Assembly (NCBI RefSeq): GCF_011043555.1
Contig: NZ_JAAKGS010000002.1
Location: 186,001 to 250,000, forward strand
DNA length: 64,000 bases
Direction: 5' to 3'
From: Sphingobacterium sp. SGR-19
GTDB taxonomy: Bacteria; Bacteroidota; Bacteroidia; Sphingobacteriales; Sphingobacteriaceae
The position numbers were made by a program, and so were the translations under genes. The notes beneath the pieces were generated by a model. The model ran no database searches and was not told where the DNA came from. It saw only the letters and a program-made list of their open reading frames with translations. Positions 18,407 to 28,700 of the stretch are shown here, piece by piece (position 1 is the stretch's first letter; each line of letters begins with the position of its first letter).

Positions 18407-19567
18407 ATGAGTAATAAAAAAAGAACAACGTATAGCCTGCTGCTGTTGATGACGGTTATCCTGAGTGCCTGTGCTCCCAAAAAGCAATTGGCATCAAAAC
18501 AGGAAGAAAAACAACAGGTATTGGAAGTCTTGCGAAGAACCAATAACTATTTTATGAATAAATGGCCGGATACGAAGAAACCGATTTATACCACCCGTTG
18601 GCGTCCGAGTAATATTTGGACGAGGGGGGTATATTACGAGGGGTTGATGGCATTGTATAAGGTTGATCCTGATAAACGCTATTATGATTATGCGGTCGAC
18701 TGGGGCAATAATCATGCATGGGGATTGCGTAACGGTACGGAAACCCGTAATGGCGATGACCAAAACTGCGGTCAAACCTATCTGGATCTTTACGAAATAG
18801 ATCCACAACCAGAACGCATAGCGGACATTAAGAAGAATATCGATTTTATCATCGCATCGGGTAAAGTGGATGACTGGACCTGGATAGATGCTATACAGAT
18901 GGCGATGCCTATCTACGCAAAACTAGGGGTCATGTACGATGATGAACGATATTTTGACCATATGCACAAAATGTATGTCCATTCCCGTGATGTTGAGGGG
19001 GGTGGTTTATATAATAGAGAAGATAAACTATGGTGGCGTGATAAGGATTTTGTTCCCCCTTATACGGAACCTAATGGAGAAGATTGTTATTGGTCGCGTG
19101 GAAACGGTTGGGTGGTAGCTGCATTAGTTCGGGTACTTGACCTCCTTCCGGAAGATCAACAGCATCGCGCAGAATATTTACAGGATTTCAAGGATCTTAT
19201 GGAAGGTGTACTGGCCACGCAACGGGAAGATGGTTTCTGGAATGTTAGTATGCATGATCCCACGAATTTTGGTGGTCGCGAGACTAGCGGTACGGCTCTT
19301 TTTGTATACGGTATGGCTTGGGGGATAAATCAGGGTTTATTGGACGAGGAAACCTACCGGCCTGCTATGGAGAAAGCGTGGAAAGCCATGGTAAACGAAG
19401 CTGTACACCCGTCTGGTTTCTTAGGCTACCTGCAAGGAACAGGTAAAGAACCCAAAGATGGTCAGCCGGTGAGCTATGCGAGTGTGCCCGATTTTGAAGA
19501 TTACGGACTCGGCTGCTTTTTGTTGGCCGGAGCAGAAGTGTACCGACTGCTGGACAACCATAAATAA
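18407..19567 (+). CDS. GH105 unsaturated rhamnogalacturonyl hydrolase, lipoprotein
   Basis: About 386 residues from the Met at 18407 (MSNKKRTTYS), which leads into a lipoprotein signal ending VILSAC. The open frame extends 18 codons further upstream, but that region holds the predicted -7 box. The (alpha/alpha)6-barrel of GH105/GH88 is recognisable from WTRGVYYEGLMALYK, GDDQNCGQTYLDLYE, WTWIDAIQMAMPIYAKLG, WSRGNGWVVAALVRVLD and ETSGTALFVYGMAWGI. These enzymes hydrate the unsaturated uronic acid left by the lyases, releasing it from rhamnose. It heads an operon with a GH2 (36 bp away), rhamnose mutarotase and a rhamnosidase, a logical series of steps for RG-I oligosaccharides. Confidence 0.85.
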   Translation: MSNKKRTTYSLLLLMTVILSACAPKKQLASKQEEKQQVLEVLRRTNNYFMNKWPDTKKPIYTTRWRPSNIWTRGVYYEGLMALYKVDPDKRYYDYAVDWGNNHAWGLRNGTETRNGDDQNCGQTYLDLYEIDPQPERIADIKKNIDFIIASGKVDDWTWIDAIQMAMPIYAKLGVMYDDERYFDHMHKMYVHSRDVEGGGLYNREDKLWWRDKDFVPPYTEPNGEDCYWSRGNGWVVAALVRVLDLLPEDQQHRAEYLQDFKDLMEGVLATQREDGFWNVSMHDPTNFGGRETSGTALFVYGMAWGINQGLLDEETYRPAMEKAWKAMVNEAVHPSGFLGYLQGTGKEPKDGQPVSYASVPDFEDYGLGCFLLAGAEVYRLLDNHK

Positions 19568-19602
19568 CAGCGTTATAAGAAAATAAATTAAGACCTGATG
19601 AT

Positions 19603-22551
19603 ATGATAAAACTTTGTATAACGATAGGTGTCTTGTTGTGTGGTTTGGTGATATCCGCACAACCCCGACAGACCTATAGTTTTAACGCCGGATGGAAACT
19701 ACATATTGGCGATATACCGGACGCTAAACAAGCTGCATTTGACGATAAGGAATGGAAAGGCGTTACATTACCCTACGCCTGGAATGAGGACGAAGCTTTT
19801 GCAAAGCCTATACACGAACATAGCACAGCGGTAGTTTGGTACCGTAAAACATTTACGTTGCCGGATGATGTCCCGCAAGAAAAGGTATTTTTAGAATTTG
19901 AAGGCGTACGTTTCGGAGCTGAATTTTATCTTAACGGTACCTGGATAGGCCGCCACGAAAACGGTGTCATGGCAGCGGGGTTAGACATCTCGAAAGAAGT
20001 GTTAAAAAAAGGTGAAAATGTCCTGGCGATTCGAACCGATAACGATTGGCGGTATAGGGAAAATGCAACCAACAGCATTTTCCAATGGAACGATAAGAAT
20101 TTTAATGCGAATTACGGCGGTATTCCCAAAAATGTATGGATTCATTTTATGAGTGGGGTATACCAAACATTGCCTTTATATTCTAATTTGGAAACTACGG
20201 GCGTATATGTTTATGCAAAAAACATAGATATTTCAAAAAAACGGCTGGATCTCCATGTAGAATCTGAAGTAAAAAACGAAACAGCTGATACGTATAATGG
20301 TCAGCTTGTGGTGGAAGTACGAGACGCTGAAGGCGCGTTGGTAAAAACGTTTGAAAATCCGTTCTCGTTGGAATCCGGAGCGACAAGGATAATCCGGGTA
20401 CAGTCAAAAATGGACAATGTGCATTTCTGGAACTGGGGGTATGGTTATCTATATACGGTAACGTCTAAATTGGTAGTTGGTGGAGAAACGATCGATGCGG
20501 TTGATACACGTACAGGCTTCCGGAAAACCGCATTTCGGGATGGTATGGTCTATCTCAACGATCAGGTATTGATGATGAAAGGCTATGCCCAACGAACAAG
20601 CAATGAATGGCCCGCGGTAGGGCTGTCTGTTGCTCCATGGGTGAGTGACTACAGCAATAAGTTGATGGTGGAAAGTAATGCGAATCTGGTTCGTTGGATG
20701 CACGTTGCGCCTTGGCGTCAAGACGTGGAATCTTGTGACCGGGTCGGACTGATGCAAATGCTGCCTGCTGGAGATGCGGAAAGGGACGTGGAAGGCCGTC
20801 GATGGGAGCAACGGACAGAATTGATGCGCGATGCAATCATCTACTACCGGAACAGTCCGAGTGTCCTGTTTTGGGAAAGTGGAAATGAATCCGTCTCTGA
20901 AGAACACATGACCGAGATGATCGCCATTCGTGACCAATATGATCCGCATGGCGGGCGAGCCATAGGGTCTCGTGAAATGCTGGATAGCAAACTGGCCGAG
21001 TATGGTGGGGAGATGCTTTATATCAATAAAAGTGCTAGACATCCGATGATTGCAACCGAGTATATGCGCGATGAAGGTCTGCGTAAATACTGGGATGAAT
21101 ATACCTATCCCTTCCACAAGGAGGGGGAAGGACCGTTGTATAAAGGTAATGATGCCAGTGATTACAATAGGAATCAGGATCAACATGCTATAGAAACGGT
21201 TCGCCGTTGGTGGGAATACTGGAAAGTTCGTCCGGGAACGGGAAAACGGGTCAGTTCGGGCGGTGTGAATATTATTTTCTCCGACTCCAATACACATTAT
21301 AGAGGTAAAGAGAACTATCGTCGAAGCGGAGAAGTCGATGCGATGCGGATTCCTAAAGATGCATATTATGCGCATCAGGTCATGTGGAACGGCTGGATAG
21401 ATCCCGATCCGAAAGGTCTCCATATCATTGGTCATTGGAATTATACAACAGATACAAAAAAAGATATACATGTGGTGAGCGCGGGCGAGAAAGTAGAGCT
21501 GTTTGTGAATGGTCAGAGCGTAGGTTTTGGCGATCGCTCTTATCAGTTCTTGTTTACTTTTCCCCAAATAACTTTTATGGCAGGCGAACTGAAAGCTCGT
21601 TCTTATGACGGAAATAATAATATATTGAACGAGCAGATAATACAAACGGCAGGCGAGCCTTATCGTGTAAAACTAAATTATAAGCACGGCGATAACGGCT
21701 TATATGCCGATGGCAATGATATGGTTTTAGTCGATGTGGAAGTGTTGGACAAAGAACGTAGACGTTGCCCGACGGCGACCCATATGATTGATTTCCGTTG
21801 GGATGGCCCTATGGACTGGCGGGGAGGTATTGCGCAGGGACCTAACAATTACATCCTTTCCGAATCGTTACCAGTAGAAGCCGGCGTAAACAGAGTCATG
21901 CTGCGTACCCGGTTTGGTGAAGCCGGAGAAGTGAAAATCCACGCACAGGCGAATGGCCTTATTGCGGATAGTCTTGGATGGGAAGTTTCTCCTATCTCGG
22001 ATAAAAATGGGCTTTTTGTGAAAAATGCTGAAATAGGGTTGCCTTTGAATCTGGATAGAGGGGAAGGTTTGAAAGAGGAACCATTAAAGCAGCGACGTAT
22101 AACCTTGCCGATACAGAAAGTTCAGGCAGGCACAAATCAAGAAATGGCAACAGCCTCCTATGATGATAATGAGCTGACGGACTGGGTAAACGATGGAACA
22201 TTGCAAAACGCCTGGATAGAATATACCCTGGCAAAGAAATCGGTTATTGACGAGATTGATCTAAAATTGAATAACTTTAGATCCAGAAGCTATCCGTTAC
22301 AGGTTTTCGTCGATGACAAGCTGGTATTTGATGGAAATACAGAAACGACATTAGGGTATTACACATTAGAAATCCCACGTACAGAAGGACGTCGGGTGAA
22401 AATTCAGTTGAAAGGGAGTTCGGTTGTTGCTGCGGAAAATCAACACGCCGAAATCGGAGGTAAGAAGTTGGATGATGGTGTGGCGCGGGATGATATCGGC
22501 GCAAAAGGACGATTGAGTATTATTGAAATAGATATCCACAAAAAACAATAG
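19603..22551 (+). CDS. GH2 glycoside hydrolase with C-terminal discoidin-like domain
   Basis: This 982-residue enzyme has a signal peptide ending VISAQ. It shows the GH2 jelly-roll (FNAGWKLHIGD, VTLPYAWNEDEAF, VVWYRKTF), an Ig-like domain, and a TIM barrel with acid/base Glu in FWESGNESVSEEH (E429) and nucleophile in MIATEYMRDEGLR (E486). Residues from about 590 to 790 form further beta-sandwiches, and about 840-970 (TASYDDNELTDWVNDGTL, IEYTLAKKSVIDEIDLKL) resemble an F5/8C discoidin-type carbohydrate-binding domain. It differs clearly from the first GH2 of the window. Likely periplasmic, removing a terminal sugar (galactose or uronic acid) from RG-I fragments; exact sugar unknown. It ends 3 bp before rhaM. 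Confidence 0.87.
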   Translation: MIKLCITIGVLLCGLVISAQPRQTYSFNAGWKLHIGDIPDAKQAAFDDKEWKGVTLPYAWNEDEAFAKPIHEHSTAVVWYRKTFTLPDDVPQEKVFLEFEGVRFGAEFYLNGTWIGRHENGVMAAGLDISKEVLKKGENVLAIRTDNDWRYRENATNSIFQWNDKNFNANYGGIPKNVWIHFMSGVYQTLPLYSNLETTGVYVYAKNIDISKKRLDLHVESEVKNETADTYNGQLVVEVRDAEGALVKTFENPFSLESGATRIIRVQSKMDNVHFWNWGYGYLYTVTSKLVVGGETIDAVDTRTGFRKTAFRDGMVYLNDQVLMMKGYAQRTSNEWPAVGLSVAPWVSDYSNKLMVESNANLVRWMHVAPWRQDVESCDRVGLMQMLPAGDAERDVEGRRWEQRTELMRDAIIYYRNSPSVLFWESGNESVSEEHMTEMIAIRDQYDPHGGRAIGSREMLDSKLAEYGGEMLYINKSARHPMIATEYMRDEGLRKYWDEYTYPFHKEGEGPLYKGNDASDYNRNQDQHAIETVRRWWEYWKVRPGTGKRVSSGGVNIIFSDSNTHYRGKENYRRSGEVDAMRIPKDAYYAHQVMWNGWIDPDPKGLHIIGHWNYTTDTKKDIHVVSAGEKVELFVNGQSVGFGDRSYQFLFTFPQITFMAGELKARSYDGNNNILNEQIIQTAGEPYRVKLNYKHGDNGLYADGNDMVLVDVEVLDKERRRCPTATHMIDFRWDGPMDWRGGIAQGPNNYILSESLPVEAGVNRVMLRTRFGEAGEVKIHAQANGLIADSLGWEVSPISDKNGLFVKNAEIGLPLNLDRGEGLKEEPLKQRRITLPIQKVQAGTNQEMATASYDDNELTDWVNDGTLQNAWIEYTLAKKSVIDEIDLKLNNFRSRSYPLQVFVDDKLVFDGNTETTLGYYTLEIPRTEGRRVKIQLKGSSVVAAENQHAEIGGKKLDDGVARDDIGAKGRLSIIEIDIHKKQ

Positions 22552-22554
22552 ACT

Positions 22555-22866
22555 ATGCAGAAGGTAGCGTTTAAAATGCAACTGAAGCCGGGAATGAAGG
22601 AAGAGTATGAAAGGAGACATGCTGCTATTTGGCCGGAGTTGGTGGAACTATTAAAAGAAAATGGCATAACAGACTATACTATTTTTTTGGATGAGGATAC
22701 CAATACACTGTTCGCGGTCCAGTATTTGACAGGTAAATCATCCCAGGAATTGGGAAAGACAGCTGTCGTGCAACGTTGGTGGAAGTATATGGCAGATATC
22801 ATGGAAACAAATGCTGACTTTTCGCCCATTTCTACACCTTTAATGAAAGTTTTCCATTTAGATTAA
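22555..22866 (+). CDS. rhaM: L-rhamnose mutarotase RhaM
   Basis: This 103-residue protein matches the RhaM family over its whole length: FKMQLKPGMKEEYERRHAAI with Tyr18 and the catalytic-position His22, IWPELVELLKENGITDYTIF, and the C-terminal WWKYMADIMETN. RhaM interconverts the anomers of L-rhamnose. It has no signal peptide, so it acts in the cytoplasm. Its place between a GH2 and an alpha-L-rhamnosidase, with gaps of 3 and 5 bp, ties sugar release directly to rhamnose catabolism and supports rhamnose as the main product. Confidence 0.95.
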   Translation: MQKVAFKMQLKPGMKEEYERRHAAIWPELVELLKENGITDYTIFLDEDTNTLFAVQYLTGKSSQELGKTAVVQRWWKYMADIMETNADFSPISTPLMKVFHLD

Positions 22867-22871
22867 CAACG

Positions 22872-25613
22872 ATGAAGAAGAGATTTTTAACGATATTGAT
22901 ATGTTATGGTATGGCTACTTCCGCTGTATGGGCACAAGATCTGTGGCCCAGCGTAACCAAGGAAATGAGACCTTGGACACGTTGGTGGTGGCTAGGCTCC
23001 GCTGTGGATAAACCCAACCTTTCCAGAGAGATAAAACTACTGGATGAGGCAGGTTTCGGCGGCGTGGAAGTTACGCCTATTTACGGCGCTAAAGGGTATG
23101 AAGATCGGTATATCCCTTTTCTTTCGAACAGGTGGATGGATATGCTGGCATTTACCGTAGATCAAGCAAACGGCCATCAGATGGGTGTGGATATTAACCT
23201 AGGAACGGGCTGGCCATTTGGTGGGCCGCAAATCGATGAGCAACATGCGGCCACTAAATTGTTTTTAGATGAGATCGATCTAAAGCAGGGACAGGCAATA
23301 TCGTTTCCGCTGGGGGTAAGCGATACCAAACAGAGTTTTAGCAAATTGCAGGCGCTTCGTGCATATAAACCCGATGGACAGGAGATCAATCTGGATAGTC
23401 AGATGCATAACCAGTCGGGAAGCTGGACAGCACCCGAAGACGTCCGGGTAATCGCCCTTTTCTCGGGAAGAACGCGTCAAAAAGTCAAACGTGCTGCGCC
23501 GGGAGGTGAAGGATTTACGCTTGATCATCTGGGTAAAGAACCCGTGCAACGCTACTTTAGTCATTTTCAAGAAGCATTTCAAGGAAAGGATCTACAGCTT
23601 CGTGCTTTTTTTAACGACAGCTATGAAGTATATGGTGCCAACTGGACGGATCGCTTTTTAGAAGAATTTGAAAAAAGGAAGGGATATAAATTACAGGGAT
23701 ACTTATTGGACTTTGCTGGAAAGAGTAACGACAAAGAAAAGGAAAAGCGTGTGAAGTCCGATTACCGGGAAGTGGTGAATGCTATCCTTAGGGATAACTT
23801 CTTGGTTCCTTTTACCTCGTTTTCCAATCAACACGGGGCGCTCTCGAAAAACCAAGCACATGGATCACCTGGAAACTTAATAGATCTATATGCCAGTACG
23901 GATATTGCCGAATGTGAAACCTTTGGGTCGAGTTTTTTTGCTATTCCGGATTTGAGACGGGACAGCACCGATGTTCGGAATGTTGATCCTGATCCGATGA
24001 TGTTTAAATTCGCTTCCTCGGCAACGCACACCACGGGCAAGAAATATACGTCTTCCGAAACGTTTACATGGCTTACCGAACACTTTAAAACATCCCTCGC
24101 GCAAGCAAAGCCAGAGGTCGAGCAATTGTTTTTAGCCGGTGTGAACCATGTATTTTATCACGGTACAACCTACTCACCGGAAGATGTACCTTATCCGGGC
24201 TGGTTGTTTTATGCATCGGTTAATTTCACGACCAACAATTCGTTCTGGTCGCATCTGCCGGGCTTAAACAACTATGTTACCCGTGTACAATCCATCCTGC
24301 AGACGACAAAAGCGGACAATGAGCTATTGATTTATTGGCCTATATATGACGTTTGGCACGATACCAAAGCGCCATTTAAAACATTGAGTGTGCATCATGT
24401 GGATGACTGGTTGCACCCCACCGAATTCTATAAACAAAGTATGTATTTGCAGCGCCTAGGATATAGTTTTGATTTTGTCACCGACGCTATTCTCGCTAAA
24501 TCGACTGTCCAAAACAAGCAGGTAGTAACGGCGGAGAATGCGCGACCATACAAAGTTATCTATATCCCCTCTACACAATATTTTTCGGAGGAAACGCTCG
24601 ATAATCTTTTGACATTAGCAAGGAATGGAGCGACACTCATTTTTGAAACTTTACCGAAAGATGTTGGCGGTTTAGCGAATCTGGAAGTGCGGCGCAAAAA
24701 ACTGAATGATTTATTGGCAACACTGCACTTTGACGAGGATGAAGAAAACCAATATACAGCCTACGGTGAAGGAAAAATCTACTTGACGAATGATGTGTAC
24801 TCCGCGTTGGAAACAGAGCAACTATATGCTGAACGATTGGCACGTACCGGGCTTAAATTTAATAGACGGGTGACGGAGAAAGGAACGTATTATTACCTGG
24901 TGAACCATACCGATAAAACAGTAGACCAATTTGTTCGGTTAAATAACGAGGGAATGCATTACACGTTATTGGATCCGCAGACTGGCGATATATTCAATCT
25001 TCCGGTAGAAAAGAGCGCTATTCGCTTGCAGATTCCTGCCGGTTATGCTTGGGTGGTGTATGTGTCTGATACAGATAAAGTAGATACCGACTATCGCTAT
25101 GTCAATCAACCGCAGGAGGAAAAGGTTTTTGTTCATCCGTGGAAGGTAAGCTTCTTGCAAGGCGGGCCACAATTACCAAAAGCACGAACGTTGAACAACC
25201 TAAGCTATTGGACAACTTGGGGAGATGCAGTCGCCGACAAGTTTTCCGGCACAGCGGCTTATGAAACCTCTTTTGCCATCGACAAGAAGTCGGACAAAGG
25301 CTATCAATTGCATTTAGGAGCAGTGGGTGAAAGTGCACAAGTGTGGGTGAATGGGAAAGATGCCGGTATCGTATGGGCGCATCCGTTTACGCTGGAGATT
25401 GGAGAACTGTTACAAAATGGTAAGAACGATATTCGCATTGAAGTGGCGAATTTGATGGCAAACCGTATTCGTGACCTCGATAAAAGAAAGGTGTCGTGGC
25501 GTAATTACCATGAGATCAATTTTGTGAATATTGATTATAAAGATTTTGATGCAAGTCAATGGAAACTAATGGATAGCGGTCTAAAAGGACCTGTGCGTTT
25601 ATTCCGTTATTGA
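22872..25613 (+). CDS. GH106 alpha-L-rhamnosidase
   Basis: This 913-residue exported enzyme has a signal peptide ending SAVWAQ. It shows the hallmark GH106 start MRPWTRWWWLGSAVDKPNLS and GFGGVEVTPIYGAKGYEDRY, then GVDINLGTGWPFGGPQID, FNDSYEVYGANWTDRFLEEF, and HVFYHGTTYSPEDVPYPGW in the catalytic part. It ends with a galactose-binding-like beta-sandwich (YETSFAIDKKSDKGYQLHLG, VWVNGKDAGIVWAHPFTLEI). GH106 members release terminal alpha-L-rhamnose. Placed after rhaM and before a terminator, it is the last gene of its operon, and probably works in the periplasm. Confidence 0.9.
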   Translation: MKKRFLTILICYGMATSAVWAQDLWPSVTKEMRPWTRWWWLGSAVDKPNLSREIKLLDEAGFGGVEVTPIYGAKGYEDRYIPFLSNRWMDMLAFTVDQANGHQMGVDINLGTGWPFGGPQIDEQHAATKLFLDEIDLKQGQAISFPLGVSDTKQSFSKLQALRAYKPDGQEINLDSQMHNQSGSWTAPEDVRVIALFSGRTRQKVKRAAPGGEGFTLDHLGKEPVQRYFSHFQEAFQGKDLQLRAFFNDSYEVYGANWTDRFLEEFEKRKGYKLQGYLLDFAGKSNDKEKEKRVKSDYREVVNAILRDNFLVPFTSFSNQHGALSKNQAHGSPGNLIDLYASTDIAECETFGSSFFAIPDLRRDSTDVRNVDPDPMMFKFASSATHTTGKKYTSSETFTWLTEHFKTSLAQAKPEVEQLFLAGVNHVFYHGTTYSPEDVPYPGWLFYASVNFTTNNSFWSHLPGLNNYVTRVQSILQTTKADNELLIYWPIYDVWHDTKAPFKTLSVHHVDDWLHPTEFYKQSMYLQRLGYSFDFVTDAILAKSTVQNKQVVTAENARPYKVIYIPSTQYFSEETLDNLLTLARNGATLIFETLPKDVGGLANLEVRRKKLNDLLATLHFDEDEENQYTAYGEGKIYLTNDVYSALETEQLYAERLARTGLKFNRRVTEKGTYYYLVNHTDKTVDQFVRLNNEGMHYTLLDPQTGDIFNLPVEKSAIRLQIPAGYAWVVYVSDTDKVDTDYRYVNQPQEEKVFVHPWKVSFLQGGPQLPKARTLNNLSYWTTWGDAVADKFSGTAAYETSFAIDKKSDKGYQLHLGAVGESAQVWVNGKDAGIVWAHPFTLEIGELLQNGKNDIRIEVANLMANRIRDLDKRKVSWRNYHEINFVNIDYKDFDASQWKLMDSGLKGPVRLFRY

Positions 25614-25641
25614 TACTTTCCGATCTGTTTTCAACAGAAGG

Positions 25642-25672
25642 GGCCATTTTCGAAAAGGAAATGGCCTTTTTT
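25642..25672 (+). terminator. Intrinsic terminator after the rhamnosidase operon
   Basis: GGCCATTT (25642-25649) and AAATGGCC (25659-25666) form a perfect 8-bp stem with a 9-nt loop, followed by six T residues, 29 bp after the GH106 stop. Confidence 0.85.
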
Positions 25673-25680
25673 ATGCCGAC

Positions 25681-25725
25681 CATGAAAGTGCATAACAGTT
25701 TTGTTACATAAACTTTCTACCTTGC
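25681..25725 (+). promoter_or_regulatory. Motif A promoter of SusC/SusD pair 1
   Basis: CATGAAAG (25681-25688) and CATAACAG (25691-25698) are degenerate tandem units with the 10-bp period, followed at exactly 20 bp by TACCTTGC (25718-25725). The sequence AGTGCATAACA is shared with the copy at 59609. The predicted leader is about 40 nt. Confidence 0.5.
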
Positions 25726-25769
25726 TTTTGAGCTAGTATAAATCTATGGTATAACAAGTTGATAAATCT

Positions 25770-28700
25770 ATGAGAGAGTCCGTGTTTTTTTATTGTTTGT
25801 TTGCACTTTTTCTTGGTACCAGTCATGTTTTGGTAGCACAGGAAGCCCTAACGGGAAAGATAGTAAACGCATCACAGCAGCCCATACAAGGGGTTTCTGT
25901 GCAGGTTTTGGGCGATGAGAACCGTTCGTCGTCTTCTGGTGCAGATGGCGCGTTTAGTGTGCCTGTCAAGATCGGTGAGACTTTACGTTTTACCTCCGTG
26001 GAGTATGAGAACCAAGATCTTGTTGTGAAGACATTGCAGCCATTGACGGTTGTTATGAAAGCGAAAGACGAGGTTTTGGATGAAGTGGTGGTTATCGGTT
26101 ATGGTACACAACGTCGCTCGGACGTTATCGCACCTGTTTCTAAATTTAATGCAGAAGGTTTGGAGGAACGTCCATTAGTGCGCGTAGATCAGGCATTAGT
26201 AGGGCAAATGTCCGGTGTCCGCGTGAAACAGACAACCGGAGTGCCAGGTAAAGGTCTTAGTGTGCAGGTTCGTGGATCCGGGTCAATTACGGCCGGGAGT
26301 GAACCACTGTATGTTATCGATGGTTTTCCTTTAGCGACAGCGGCACCTAACGGATCGGGAAACTACGCATCCGGTAATCCTTTAGATAATATTAATCCGA
26401 ACGATATCGAATCGATCGAGGTCTTGAAAGATGCTTCGGCTGCTGCCATCTATGGTTCACGGGCAGCCAACGGGGTCGTACTCATTACGACAAAACGGGG
26501 GAAATCTGGAAAGCCGACTATTTCATTTAACACCTATTTAGGGGCGTCATCACCCTATAGGAAGCTGGATATGTTAAATGGAGAGGAATGGATAGATCGT
26601 TCTATAGAAATGATCAATAGCCAGTGGGAAGCTTCGGGAACCGGACGGACTGCTAATCAGACTATGGACGAACGACGTGCGATTTTAGGATTGAACCCGG
26701 GGACTTATAATACCACTTTTATGTTTGATGAACGTTGGATGCAAGATGGTTACCCCGGTCTACATTTAATAGATTGGCAAGAAGAGGCCTATCGTACAGG
26801 GATGGTACAAAACTATCAATTGGGCGCATCGGGTGGTACAGAGTTCGTGAATTATTATGTGTCGGGTAACTATATGGATCAGAAAGGGATTGTGCAGGGA
26901 TTAGATTATAAAAATTATGCGCTTCGTGCCAATGTGGATGTGAAACCAACGAAAAAGCTGACCTTTGGGATGAACCTCGCTCCAACCTACTCCGAGGCTA
27001 ATGACCCCGGGGTAGAGGGAAAAGACAATATCATGCATCAGATTTATTCCATGTCGCCGGTACAGGAAAATTCGGCAGGCACGGTCAACGTCTTTGACAA
27101 TAATAGGTATCCTTGGAGTACATCGACAAACGACCCAATAGCAAAACTGAATCATTATGATGGCGAAAATAAAACAGCACGTATTTTAGCTACGCTATAT
27201 GGGCAATACAATATTTTAGATAATCTGGTTTTCAAAACGACCGTCAACTTAGATCATACCGACTACACGTCGTTCCGTTATCGACCTTATACCGTCGGTG
27301 GAGATTTGCCGCAACGGACAACGAGACCGAATTTCGCGACGTATGGGTCGAGTAATAAGTACCGTAAGCAGACCTTTGTCAACGAGAATACGCTAACCTA
27401 TAATTTGGAACGGGATAAACATCACCTAACGGCGTTATTAGGACATGCTTACAACTACGATCGTTTCGATGCTTCTACGATCACTTCACAGGGAGGATAT
27501 CGAAATAGTAACGTGAAGACACTAAATGCGGCGGTGGGAACAACAGCTTCCACCGATGCCACTAAAAATTTGTTGTTGTCTTATTTCGGGCGAGTGCAGT
27601 ATGCTTTTGATAGTAAATATTTACTGTCGGCCAGCATACGTCGAGATGGGTCGTCGCGTTTTGGAGCGAATACCAAGTGGGGCTGGTTCCCGTCATTGTC
27701 GGCCGGTTGGCGCTTATCGGAGGAGAGTTTTATGCAGTCTGCCGATTTTATACAAGATTTGAAGGTTCGAGCAAGCTATGGCGAATCCGGTAATAATAAC
27801 ATCGGTGATTACAGTAGCGTAGCGGTACTGAATGCCGCAAACTACTCGTGGGGAGGAACGGCCGCGCCAGGATGGGCTCCGGGTAATATCATTAACCCAG
27901 ATCTGACCTGGGAAAAATCCAAAACTTTTGATATCGGCTTGGATTTTGCGTTGTTCCGTTCTCGACTGTCCGGGTCATTTGATTGGTACCAAAGAACGAG
28001 CAGTAACCTCTTGTTGAATGTACCGACGATGTGGTCGACGGGATTTGGTTCTTTATTGGATAATGCAGGGGAAGTAAGGAGTCGTGGATGGGAACTTGAG
28101 ATAAGATCTCGGAATATACAGCGTGATAACTTTACCTGGTCGACATCGCTTAACCTGAGTCATAATACGAATAAAGTGACGCAGTTAATAGGCGACCAAC
28201 AAGAAATTCTGATCCCTTCTTCTTTTGATATTGAGCACAGTATTCTCCGCGTTGGGGAACCCATGTATAGTATTTATGTCGTGCAGCAAGACGGTATTCT
28301 TACGCAGCAGGACATCGATAATGGAGCGGCCTTGTATGGTACGCAGGTTGCCGGTGATCCACGTTATGTAGATGCTAACGGTGATAAGGTGATCGATGCA
28401 GACGACCGCGTGATTGTGGGACATCCAAACCCGGATTATGTATGGGGTATCACAAACGATTTCAGATACAAAAACTTCGACTTAAGCTTTATGTTCCAAG
28501 GACAAAATGGCGGACATCTATATTCACTTTTAGGGCGGGCATTGGGACGCACAGGACAAGGAGCTAGCGATAATGCATTGGGCTTCTATCGGGATAGGTG
28601 GCGTTCGGCAGAAGATCCCGGCGAAGGTCGGGTTGGAAATGCCTATTCTACCTTTGGGCGTATAAAAAATACAGATTGGCTGTATTCCTCGGACTATTGG

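Noticed and set aside
20449..21645. 398-codon open frame on the minus strand
   Set aside because: It lies wholly opposite the GH2 gene at 19603-22551, whose family motifs and catalytic residues are clear; the antisense translation shows no recognisable domain.
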